A stretch of DNA of 64,000 bases, taken from positions 1,302,001 to 1,366,000 of the forward strand of contig JAZGTN010000054.1 of NCBI GenBank assembly GCA_037783415.1, read 5' to 3'. The notes under the pieces are model-generated. The model was given only the letters and a program-made list of their open reading frames with translations, was not told the DNA's origin and searched no databases. Below, in pieces: positions 30,262 to 39,713 of the stretch. The DNA is from Leptasterias polaris. Lineage: Eukaryota; Echinodermata; Asteroidea; Forcipulatida; Asteriidae. Each line of letters opens with the position of its first letter. Position 1 is the stretch's first letter. Made by a program: the position numbers and the translations under genes.

Positions 30262-31086
30262 CTTTTAAAACAAACAATTTTATTTACTTTTTGAATGTGT
30301 TAGTTTTGTATAGTTCTGACAGGAAAAAACTGAAAAAAATTGCATCTACGAACCTTGCATAGATTAAAATTCCTCTTTGTTGATTAAAATATAAAATAAA
30401 AAAATAATCAAGTTGTCATAATAAAAATATGGTTGATCGTTGTATTGTCAGATATTTATTTCTAAATAATCCTTTATGTACATCTTTTTTAATTTCAAAA
30501 ACCAAAGAAGGCTTAACATTTGGGAAATATTTAATGAATTTGAATATTTATAATAATATTGATGATTATATCCTGATCCATGTACCATTATTTAATGTAG
30601 ACCTAACAATGTTTAATGTTAATTATATCTCATCGTATCTGGAAGCCTGAGTTCATAAAATCATAGCCTAAATAATTGTTGTAAGATTGTTGAAGAAAGA
30701 ATAAATCAGTAAAAGAAAATAGCTGATATAATATTCCTGTTATTTATTTTTGTTCATTAGGAAAACATACGAAGTATTCATCAATGAAAAACAAAACAAA
30801 ACCAAAGTGCAACGTACTGAACATGAACGTTTGTACTATTGTGTGTGCGTGATAGCTATCCGGCCCTCACCCCAACCCACCGCATAATAATGTACATGGG
30901 GTATCCCGTATGTACACACACACACAATTACGTAATGGAAAGTCCCAATTTGTTGTTCAGAGCATGCAGTGGGGAATCCCTCCGTTTTCCGTACTTATGG
31001 TGAGTTTATCCATTTAGAAAATTAATAGATGGTAGAGGAACTCTTATTCTTTAATATGGTAGTTTTTAAATATCAGGGAAACTTAC
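30262..31086 (-). other. Probable intron 1 of the RAG1-like gene
   Basis: An AT-rich stretch between the donor at 31086-31085 and the acceptor TTTTAAAAG at 30270-30262. It contains a short CA microsatellite (about 30913-30925). No other gene was seen. Confidence 0.4.
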
Positions 31087-31190
31087 TTTGATCCAAAATT
31101 TATGCTCCGAAAACCACTGTTAAACTTCTGGATTAGCGGCGACGTCACGAAAAGTTTGTCACAAATTCCACATTTTTCCCGCTGTGTGAC
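31087..31190 (-). CDS. Probable 5' exon of the RAG1-like gene
   Basis: On the minus strand this stretch ends at a consensus donor (AAA|GTAAGT, GT at 31086-31085). It joins in the correct phase to the exon at 30261, creating ..INFGSKLCRVCG. The open frame contains another CxxC (KCGICDKLF), as expected of a zinc-rich N-terminus. A TGA at 31193-31191 precedes it and no in-frame ATG is present. The true start therefore lies in an unseen exon, or the copy is 5'-damaged. Confidence 0.5.
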
Positions 31191-31436
31191 TCACTAGTGG
31201 ACGAACCTTACTTAATATTATAATCACTTGTGTATTCCTAGTTGTAATTGGTCAGGTTTCTTTTGCCTAGATCATGAATATTCAATGTTAATTCCCTTTT
31301 TCTGACCGTATCTCACCGCTCGACAGGATAGGGTCACATGCTAATACATATATTCATTTTGATTGACCCCGCTACCAATTTAGCGCATGCGCACAACCGT
31401 ATGTCGTCTACAGGCCGTTGCAAACAGAATTGTAAG
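31191..31436. other. Non-coding, upstream of the RAG1-like gene
   Basis: Nothing recognised. The right edge joins repeat P2. Confidence 0.4.
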
Positions 31437-31745
31437 AATTGTTCATTGTTATTACTCCTTTGTTTGCTTAGATTGGTCAAGGTGTGTTTTGTTATAGCTC
31501 CATCAATTATAGATTTTGTTGTGCATTTTAAGAGAATTTATCCCATCTCAGCTTGAATATAAATTTAGGTGAATTTTGTGCACTTATTTCTGCATTGTTT
31601 TCATAAATATTGAAACTCAAGATATTTGGATGCAAGAATAGATTGTACACGATAAATCTTGATGATACTTGTACATTTATTGACTATTTTTGTGTATATA
31701 TTAGGAATGATAATGGCAGTTGCCGCAAGCTAAAGTTTCTGCCTG
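31437..31745 (+). repeat. Repeat P2, uninterrupted copy
   Basis: This copy is nearly identical to the sequence around and after the LINE in the large blocks (36576-36591 plus 37617-37912, and the second-block equivalent). It ends in the recurrent 29-base motif at 31717-31745. Unlike the other copies it has no LINE at AATTGTTCATTGTTATTACT, so it is the empty site for that insertion. Confidence 0.75.
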
Positions 31746-33392
31746 ATTAGCAGGAGCGAAATTATTGTGTAACCAGGAGAGAACTTCTAGCAGTTGTTCA
31801 AAATCTCCGACATTTTCGTCACTACCTTTATGGTAGGAAGATTTTGGTACGAACAGATCACGGCTCTTTGAGATGGCTGACCAACTTCAGAGATCCTGAG
31901 GGACAGTTAGCACGCTGGATGGAAGTAATAGGACAGTATGACATCACCATAGAACACAGGGCAGGACGTCAGCATGGGAATGCAGATGGTCTATCAGGCG
32001 ACCATGCAAACAGTGTGGCCGACCAGATACCGCCGACGAGGGAGTATCAACAAAATTGAATGGGGATCAATCAGTCGGGTGAAGAAACTGAAAAAGGAAG
32101 GCAAGCGACCGATAAGTGGACGAGATCAATGAGTTGGACACCTGAAATAAGTTGTGCAGACATCCGTCAAGGACAACTGGAAGATCCAACCATGAGTCAC
32201 CTCCTTCAGAAAAAGGAAGAATCACCAAACGATCGTCCTGAGTGGGAGACAATTTCTCGATTTTCACCATCAGTGAAAACATACTGGTCGCAGTGGGATC
32301 AACTTGAAGTGCATAATGGAGTTTTGTGTAAACGATGGGAGTCGGCAGATGGTTTGCGAACGAAAATGCAAGTTATTTTGCCACAGAAGTACAGACAAAC
32401 CATTTTAGAAGAATTACACGGGGCAAAGTCTGCAGGACATATGGGCCTTAGAAAGACTCTTGCAAAGGTGAAGGCAAGATACTACTGGGCTTATGTTCGT
32501 TCATTTATTAGAAGATGTGAAACATGTGCAAGACGGAAATCTCCTCCGAAGAAGGGCAGAGCACCACTACAGCAGTGTCGAGTTGGGGCTCCCCTTGAAC
32601 GAGTAGCAATGGATATCCTTGGGCCGTTACCAGAAACGGACAGGGGTAACATTTACATCCTTGTTATAGGCGACTATTTCACGAAGTGGATGGAGGCCTT
32701 TCCACTACCAGACCAGAGGGCTGAAACAATAGCTAAGATATTTGTAGAGGACATTATTTGCAGGTTTGGCGTGCCGCATGAACTACATACAGATCAGGGA
32801 CGAAACTTCGAAGCTGGAGTGATACAAGGAGTTTGTAAATACCTTGGCATAAAGAAAACGAGGACTACTGGTTACAATCCGAAATCCGATGGATTAGTAG
32901 AAAAATTTAATCACACTCTGATGAACATTGTTTCCAGTATGATTGATCCGGTAAAAAGACACACCGACTGGGATGAACAGCTACCGTTTGCAACTATGGC
33001 TTAGGGAGCGGCTATTCGGCAAAAGAGGAACTACGACCGCAAAGCCCAAACCAGTGATATTAAGGAAGGGGTGTTCGTTTGGCTTCATAATCCTGCTCAG
33101 AAATGGGGGCTTAGTCCTAAACTTCGCTCTCCGTGGGAAGGACCATATTTAGTGATAACCAAATTGTCTGACGTTTATTTACAGGATACAGGCGAAGCCA
33201 AAAGGGAAGATGCTGGTAGTGCATGCCGATCGCCTAAAATTGTATGTGGGAGATATAAGGGAGAGTTGGACCCACAGTGATATCTTTGTAGATAGCGGTA
33301 AAGAAGCGCCGAGGAAGAATCTTCCCAGAACGCCGGCTATTGTGCGCCGCAACCCAGAGAGACCAAGAAGGATGCCATTGCGATATTTGTAA
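31746..33392 (+). pseudogene. Element G: pol remnant related to element A
   Basis: The sequence enters abruptly within RNase H (NYCVTRRELLAVV, RTDHGSLRW), so gag, protease and reverse transcriptase are gone. A TGA at 32057-32059 interrupts the frame. Integrase follows with its zinc finger (HGAKSAGHMG, CETCARR) and D, D, E (MDILGPL, HTDQGRNFE, GLVEKFN). After PFATMA a TAG (33002-33004) marks a deletion of roughly 100 codons, and the tail (WEGPYLVI) is split by a one-base shift near 33185. Protein similarity to element A is clear throughout. It cannot transpose on its own. Confidence 0.85.
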
Positions 33393-33464
33393 TCAAAGAA
33401 GAGTAGTGATGTAAACTACAAGTTACTGATTAGAGTTTCTATTTGTTCTTTATATTGATTCTAC

Positions 33465-33466
33465 AG
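33465..33466 (+). promoter_or_regulatory. Splice acceptor before element G ORF3
   Basis: A T-rich tract (33435-33462) ends in CTACAG (AG 33465-33466), 20 bases before the ORF3 ATG. It parallels the arrangement in element A. Confidence 0.5.
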
Positions 33467-33486
33467 GACCCAAGTATTAAAGCAAC

Positions 33487-34470
33487 ATGCGGCCAGAACT
33501 GATGAGATGCAGGGTATGTCACAAGAGTTTCTTCAGAAGATGGAATTTGTTACGACACGAAGAAACTCACCAGAGGGAGAGAGAAAAATATCGCTGTCCA
33601 CAATGTCCTGCGGCATTCGTAAGATTTGAGGATCTGAGAAAGCACACCCGGCGGGAGCACCTTTACCCCAGAGGAGAAGATAGACGGGAAGAAAGAGTGA
33701 GGCAGAGTACCGGGAGAGAGGAGAAAAGAAAGCACACAGACAGGAGAGAAGAGAGTGCCAAGAGAAGAAAAGATGACGGGCGGAAGCAGGATGGTGGAAG
33801 ATACGAGAAGAAGGATGGACGAGTTGAGAAAGAGCCCGGGAAGGCATCGAAGGAGAAGGGAGGAGAGAAGCCCAGAGATGAGGTTAGAGGAGCAGAAGTA
33901 GAGAAGGCTAAACAGGTTCAGAAGGAAGTAGAGAAGGGGCAACTGCCGGAGAGTAGGAAGGAGAAAGAATTAGAAGAGCGGATGGAGGGTGGAGCTGTGC
34001 AATTAGACGAAGAGGTGCGGAACGACTTTCATGGCGAAGACGGGGAGGTGGTAGAGAATGACACGAGTGACGTCATGGAGAGAGATGATGGAGAAGAGAA
34101 AGCAGCATATGCAGCCTCCATCACCCTGATGGATGAAGGGATTAATAGCTTCCTTCTCCAAGACCAACAGACCCCTAAAGGGCCAGGAATTGGGAAGAGA
34201 ATTTCAGCGGCACGAGCACCGAGCCCTGCACCTTCGACCCGCTCGTCCTCAAGTAGCTCTTCGGCCTCCTCAGCATCCTCGTCCTCGACATCAGCGTCAT
34301 CGTCGGGTTCCTCGATACACAAAAACCTGACCACCAAGGAGGTAAAATCGATACTTCAAGGAAGAGTCGTAAAGGTAGTTGAGAGACACATAATCTCATT
34401 TGACCTTGAGGAGAAGAAGAAGGAGATCTGGGAGAGAGAGTATTTCTTTGCAGATTCTGCTGAGGAATAA
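33487..34470 (+). CDS. Element G ORF3: two-C2H2 zinc-finger protein, intact frame
   Basis: 327 codons without interruption, although the adjacent pol is wrecked. N-terminal fingers: C8-x2-C11-x12-H24-x3-H28 and C37-x2-C40-x12-H53-x4-H58. A very charged Arg/Lys/Glu-rich middle follows, then a serine-rich low-complexity stretch (about residues 253-277) and a C-terminal block (LTTKEVKSILQGRVVKVV) ending EREYFFADSAEE. Architecture and position match ORF3 of element A, but the sequence outside the fingers is poorly conserved. No signal peptide or membrane segment. Either the decay is recent or the ORF has been kept. Function unknown. Confidence 0.75.
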   Translation: MRPELMRCRVCHKSFFRRWNLLRHEETHQREREKYRCPQCPAAFVRFEDLRKHTRREHLYPRGEDRREERVRQSTGREEKRKHTDRREESAKRRKDDGRKQDGGRYEKKDGRVEKEPGKASKEKGGEKPRDEVRGAEVEKAKQVQKEVEKGQLPESRKEKELEERMEGGAVQLDEEVRNDFHGEDGEVVENDTSDVMERDDGEEKAAYAASITLMDEGINSFLLQDQQTPKGPGIGKRISAARAPSPAPSTRSSSSSSSASSASSSSTSASSSGSSIHKNLTTKEVKSILQGRVVKVVERHIISFDLEEKKKEIWEREYFFADSAEE

Positions 34471-34725
34471 ATTAATTGACTGTTATTTCAGAGTTTTAAA
34501 ATTGCATTTAAATTGTTAAAAATTTCTGAGCAAGTTCAAAGGTTAACAGAGAAATTTTAGAGTTCTGCGTAAAAATTAAGTGAGAATATTTATTATTAAT
34601 TTTTTGTTTCAGACTTGAACGCTGGGGACAGCGTTAGTCTTGAGCGGCGGCAGTGTGTCGTGAGGTGGGGGTCTCACTTAATTTGTTTGCATTTTGTTTG
34701 TCTTTTAACAGCATGTTCATACTTG
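34471..34725 (+). other. 3' region of element G, cut by the element-B LTR
   Basis: Non-coding. A G-rich segment around 34645-34668 could be the element's polypurine tract, but no matching 5' LTR was found. It ends exactly where the B-type LTR begins (TGTTGCACCC at 34726). Confidence 0.4.
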
Positions 34726-35927
34726 TGTTGCACCCGTCGTGAATCAGAGATTCACTCCACGGTGTACATTAATGTTGCAATTCTGTATAAAAGGATGAAA
34801 TAAGAATTCACAATGAGTTGGGTCTTTCACTTTTAATCATATGTCTTGATCTCACTGCCACATCATCCAGTATCTATCTTTAACAATAATAACAATACTT
34901 CTTAAACATTTACTTAGAAACTTGTCATTGTTTCGACAATAATTACTTTCTCTGCCTCACTTCAATCCTAGTATCATTTGCAATAAACAAATACTCAGAG
35001 TGTCAATACTATACACTAGGTCGAAATCTATTAATGCTTACTACATCTGTTCACTTCTGAAACCCAACTCCACAAGTAAAGCAATCGCAGTGTTTTTGCC
35101 CAATAGTCAAAACAAAGAAACACATTGACTTTAGAGAATAAAGAAACACATAAACAAACCCTACTGGGATATGAGCAAAGTCTTGGGTCTGATATAAACA
35201 AAATCAACTTGGCTAAAACAAGGCAAAGTCACTTTCTAACCTGGCACTTGCCTCTTAACAAATAAAACAAAGAAGGTTGTTCAGGCAGCAAGGCTATCCC
35301 AGGCTATCTAGGCTATTAAAGAGCTACCACTGACCAAGCCCTCAGGGGTTTAAGTTAATGACCCTGCTAGCCTTTTAGTCTCCACTCAGGGTTACTGTCT
35401 CAGACCAGGGTGGTCTTTTTGTACACGTGTATCTACATACATAAAGTACTGTACAACTAAACTTAGAAAAGATGGGGAACTACCCCTGCTTTTCCTCTAG
35501 AAATATACATAGTTGGAAAAGTCCTAAAACACCATTCTTAGCATCAAACATTTCTATAGAATATGAGCTATCAGAAACTCAAGTTAATTAATCAAAACAT
35601 AATAAGGAAATGGAATAAAAGTCTAAATCAATTCAGTACACTTCAGAGCCTTAACCATGTTTCAACCCAATTCAGTAAAGCATAGGCCTACACACATCAT
35701 GGTTCATGGTAAAAGTTATAGCTAAATTTGAGGAGGTAAATCTCTCCTATCCTTAAGTTAAAACAAGTTTAGAATAATACCACATCAATCTATAGTTTAT
35801 GAACTTATTAGATAATACAAATTAAAATCCACATACCTGTATAAAAGGATGAAATAAGAATTCACAATGAGTTGGGTCTTTCACTTTTAATCATATGTCT
35901 TGATCTCACTGCCACATCATCCAGTAT
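34726..35927 (-). repeat. Element-B type LTR without an internal region on its right, copy 1
   Basis: It begins TGTTGCACCCG on the plus strand exactly as at 45536, and is nearly identical to 45536-46738 over its length. A segment of about 90 bp (CTGTATAAAAGG...CATCCAGTAT) occurs twice, at 34779-34873 and 35838-35927. It is followed by the shared flank rather than by element-B internal sequence, so it looks like a solo LTR. The right boundary is uncertain by some tens of bases because the flank is also repeated. Confidence 0.7.
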
Positions 35928-36125
35928 GGGGGGACTGCTGTGGGGTGAGACCCATACCCACTCATTGAGGTATTTCCAACCTTTTGATTGGCTTAAATCG
36001 GCTGTTGAAACAAAGGGGTGGTCAAGCAGCTATTGACAAATTAGAGGGGGCATAATAGTTGAAAATTTAGGAGGGGGCATAAGCGACCTCTACACTTGGA
36101 AAGATAAATCACTTACTTCTTTGCA

Positions 36126-36575
36126 ATGTATAAATCTCTAATTCCTGTAAATATTACCGAATAATCTCACGGAAGATTGCTGTGAATACTTCTTCATTAC
36201 TTCCGTTCAGTGAAAACGTTAGTCCATTCACAAAATTGTCTCATAACATGACGTCATAGGGTTTCCAGATCACGTGATGATTTATTATAATTATTTCTTG
36301 TAATAATCAACCACAACTGTTTTTGCATGATTTGAAGATGTATAAATTCTACAAATAATTTTTGGTGTATAAATATTCAAATGATTTGGCAATGGAAATG
36401 ATAAATGCAAACTTTGAGATTTACTTAATGTATCTAGGTCGCCATGTTGGTTACTATAAACAAACAGACTTGTAACCAATCACAATCGCAGCGCGGCACG
36501 TATAAAAGCAGCAGGCGCATTCCATTTGATGCGATGATTTTATGTTCAGTTGCCGCAAGCTAAAGTTTCTGCCTG
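36126..36575 (+). repeat. Promoter-like repeat P1, copy 2
   Basis: Same as 15807-16251: CCAAT, then TATAAAAG near 36501, then the 29-base motif at 36547-36575. Confidence 0.75.
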
Positions 36576-36591
36576 AATTGTTCATTGTTAA

Positions 36592-37616
36592 CATGTTAAT
36601 AAAGTCGCATCCAAAACCACTAGACTCAACGGATTTATTGGTAGAGTAGTTAAAACTAGAGACCCTACCATTCTGACTTCACTTTATCGCTCAATTAGCA
36701 GACCCATACTTGAATACGCAGCTCCAGTCTGGTGCCCTGTTCTTTCGACTCAGCAAAAAACGCTAGAGAAGGTTCAGAGGCGATTCACCCGTTTTTGTTT
36801 GGGTCTGCCGAGAAGGGCTTTAATTAATTCTGTCAATGAAATCGAGTATTCAGACAGGTGTGTCAAGCTGGGTCTGCCTCTTTTAATCAATCGGGTTCAT
36901 TTCCTTTCAATAACGTTTGTTATTAAATGTTTATATAACAAATTTGACATTGACACTGACACTCTAATTCCCATTAATTGTAGACATATCGAATCTATTA
37001 AATTTTGCCATCAACTGGCTCGATCCAATGCTGCCCATCATTCTCTTTTTCACAGATTCCCAAGATTATGGGATGAACTACCGGCCTGCATTAAAGATAC
37101 AATTATCCATAGTTTATCCTCCTTTACAAATTCACTCAGAAATCATTTATTAGTCCCTGGCCAGGAAGTCCCCTTGACCAAAACTGTTTAACATTATTCC
37201 ATGCCCATACAAATACCTTGCTGAATGTTTTTATTCTCAATATTCATAGTGCTTTTTACATTGTAAATTACCAGAATCTCTCTTTTACCAAGTTTGTATT
37301 TAAAAATGCCCATATGTGCTTTTATAGTTTTAATTACATGTAGTTCTCATATTTTTATACTGTAAGCCATGTTTTATTAATGTCATTTATGTCCATAATG
37401 TCCTTTTGTATTGTCTGTTTCTTAAATTGTGGCATCAGGAGATTAACTTGATAGTAATTTAGTTTACTTTTTTAAAAATCCATCAGGGGTGCTACTTTTT
37501 TTCTCTCTCTCTCTCTCCTATGTGTATATTTGTTTTCTTTATTGTTCTCATTTCTTTTGTACTTTGCTTTTTTTACCTGTGAAATTAATAAATGAAATGA
37601 AATGAAATGAAATGAA
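36592..37616 (+). mobile_element. 5'-truncated LINE with target duplication
   Basis: An open frame up to 37191 encodes the C-terminal part of a CR1/L2-like reverse-transcriptase protein (SLYRSISRPILEYAAPVWCP, EKVQRRFTRF, FPRLWDELPACI). It is followed by a 3' UTR, a CT microsatellite (about 37500-37520) and an (ATGAA)n tail at 37594-37616. The insertion lies in P2 between two copies of ATTGTTA. The uninterrupted site is preserved at 31437. Confidence 0.85.
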
Positions 37617-37912
37617 ATTGTTATTACTCCTTTGTTTGCTTAGATTGGTCAAGGTGTGTTTTGTTATAGCTCCATCAATTATAGATTTTGTTGTGCATTT
37701 TAAGAGAATTTATCCCATCTCAGCTTGAATATAAATTTAGGTGAATTTTGTGCACTTATTTCTGCATTGTTTTCATAAATATTGAAACTCAGGATATTTG
37801 GATGCAAGATTGTACACGATAAATCTTGATGATACTTGTACATTTATTGACTATTTTTGTGTATATATTAAGAATGATAATGGCAGTTGCCGCAAGCTAA
37901 AGTTTCTGCCTG
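37617..37912 (+). repeat. Repeat P2, right part after the LINE
   Basis: Matches 31450-31745 with a small deletion and ends in the 29-base motif at 37884-37912. Confidence 0.75.
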
Positions 37913-38035
37913 ATTAGTTTGTTTTAACTTAAGGGCAGAACGGCGGTAACCAAACAACGCACAAGTCACGTTAGTCCATAGTCTTCTAATCTACACAAAA
38001 TACTCCGGTAACTCCGGCTGAGTACTACTAATTAA

Positions 38036-38209
38036 TAGACCTTATGCATTGACGTCACCAAGCCGCCATCTTAGAGGTAAACTGATGATGAAACAATGGA
38101 AACGCGCTGATTTGTACGCGCGGCGCACAAGACTGGCCAATGAGCATCTTCCTTTTGACCTCTAGGTGAGGGCGCCCTACTAAAATGACGTCATATGCAT
38201 AAGGTCTAT
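38036..38209. mobile_element. 175-bp MITE
   Basis: Terminal inverted repeats of about 24 bp (ATAGACCTTATGCAT...ATGCATAAGGTCTAT), with GACGTCA at both inner ends and TA at the edges. It abuts the minisatellite on its right. Confidence 0.75.
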
Positions 38210-38632
38210 GAGTAGCAGTTGAACCTGGCGGAGTACCAGAACGGCGAACTGCGGGTGTTTAATGAGTAGCAGTTGAACCTGGCGGAGTACCAGAACGGCG
38301 AACTGCACGGGTGTTTAATGAGTAGCAGTTGTACCTGGCGGAGTACCAGAACGGCGAACTGCGGGTGTTTAATGGGTAGCAGTTGAACCTGGCAGAGTAC
38401 CAGAACGGCGAACTGCGGGTGTTTAATGGGTAGCAGTTGAACCTCGGGCGGAGTACCTGAACGGCGAACTGCGGGTGTTTAATGAGTAGCAGTTGAACCT
38501 GGCGGAGTGAGTACCAGAACGGCGAACTGCGGGTGTTTAATGAGTAGCAGTTGCACCTGGCGGTGTACCAGAACGGCGAACTGCGGGTGTTTGAGTAGCA
38601 GTTGCACCTGGCGGAGTACCGGAACAGGACTG
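38210..38632. repeat. 54-bp minisatellite, nearly eight copies
   Basis: Units begin GAGTAGCAGTTGAACCTGGC, with 54-bp spacing and small indels, and end near 38632. The frames that stay open across it are artefacts. Confidence 0.9.
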
Positions 38633-38937
38633 TATTGGTATTGCCGGAGTAATTGGATCAATTATTCAATTGCAGTTGTTTATATAGGATTTCAGAAGAC
38701 TTTAGGATTGATCATTGCTATGTTCATTGTCATTTGAGTGAATTCAAGTTCAGGAATAAAGAAGTGTTTAAATGTTTACTGCGGCATCAAAGTGAGAATT
38801 TATTTAGTTTCTTTTCTCCGTCCTTTGGTAAATATTGGAGTTTTAGCTACCTGGTTGTACATGTATACCTCAACCAAACGAACCTACTAGGGATGGATCC
38901 ACACAAAATTTATTGTCGTGGTAGCCCACCACCACAG

Positions 38938-39417
38938 GGGCGCACCACACCAAATAAGCCAGAATTAATGCGCCAAGCTACTTATCATAATTTGTAAACC
39001 CACAACTTATTTTTAATTACAACGTTTTGGGGGTCATGCAATTAATAGATTGTGTAAATATAATAATCTATCACAACCTGAGGGTTCTGTGCTTCAACTT
39101 TTGAGGAGACTTGATAAATTTAGGCGTTAAAGTTGGCCCTATTTGACCGGGTAAGTAGAGAAGTGCTTCACGAAAACTGGCAGCAAGTCGGTTTTGGAAA
39201 AATACAAATTTTCGCGTTTTTTTCTTCTGGGGTAGTTAGCAAAAATTCCAAACGGCTGACCTGGCAAAAATTGAAAAGAATTCTGAAGTTCAGTCGTCCG
39301 AAAATATGTTTGATTGGTTTTCAAGAGGCTGAGAGACTTTCACGATTTTTTGAGTATTTTTGAATATTTATCATTTAGCATTGGTTCCTATGGGAGTTTA
39401 TTTAGTGTGGTGCGCCC
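38938..39417. mobile_element. 480-bp inverted-repeat element, single copy at the end of block X copy 1
   Basis: Ends GGGCGCACCACACCAAATAA and its near-perfect inverse TTTATTTAGTGTGGTGCGCC. The same element occurs every second monomer of the satellite on the right (53032, 56312, 59592, 62872). It has no coding capacity; short open frames inside are not conserved proteins I recognise. On its left the satellite monomer is missing, so this is the very edge of the array. Confidence 0.85.
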
Positions 39418-39435
39418 TATATATACAACATGGCG

Positions 39436-39713
39436 GCTAAATTTGAGGAGGTAAATCTCTCCTATCCTTAAGTTAAAACAAGTTTAGAATAATACCACAT
39501 CAATCTATAGTTTATGAACTTATTAGATAATACAAATTAAAATCCACATACCTGTATAAAAGGATGAAATAAGAATTCACAATGAGTTGGGTCTTTCACT
39601 TTTAATCATATGTCTTGATCTCACTGCCACATCATCCAGTATGGGGGGACTGCTGTGGGGTGAGACCCATACCCACTCATTGAGGTATTTCCAACCTTTT
39701 GATTGGCTTAAAT
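39436..39713 (-). repeat. LTR tail plus flank, joined to element-B pol
   Basis: This segment repeats 35721-35998 (the last 200 or so bases of the LTR plus about 70 bases of flank). It runs directly into the end of the pol frame at TTAAAT. It is therefore not an ordinary 3' LTR, because it includes sequence that elsewhere lies outside the LTR. The pol stop codon (39710-39708) is supplied by this joined sequence. Confidence 0.7.

Larger units (their letters stand above)
35928..39436. repeat. Block X, copy 1
   Basis: About 3.5 kb that recurs almost unchanged at 46740-50250. It contains, in order, P1, a truncated LINE, P2, a 175-bp MITE, a 54-bp minisatellite, a stretch of unidentified sequence (38632-38937) and a 480-bp inverted-repeat element. 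It ends at ACATGGCGG, where it is joined to an LTR fragment with 2-bp microhomology (GC). Confidence 0.85.

Noticed and set aside
29428..30268. Two plus-strand open frames opposite the RAG1-like first exon
   Set aside because: They are antisense shadows of the zinc-finger-rich exon. Their cysteine and leucine content follows from the opposite strand.
25666..31190. Looking for a RAG2-like gene and transposon ends around the RAG1-like gene
   Set aside because: No Kelch-type frame and no convincing inverted ends or target duplications were seen by eye. A computed search could still find them.
33533..34399. Hydrophobic, leucine/serine-rich minus-strand frames, superficially like a membrane protein
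   Set aside because: They are antisense to the charged Arg/Glu/Lys-rich ORF3 of element G. Purine-rich sense sequence gives Leu/Ser/Phe on the other strand.
38479..38661. Open frame across the 54-bp minisatellite (minus strand, QLLLKHPQFAVLV units)
   Set aside because: 54 is a multiple of three, so any stop-free unit stays open. No gene context is present.
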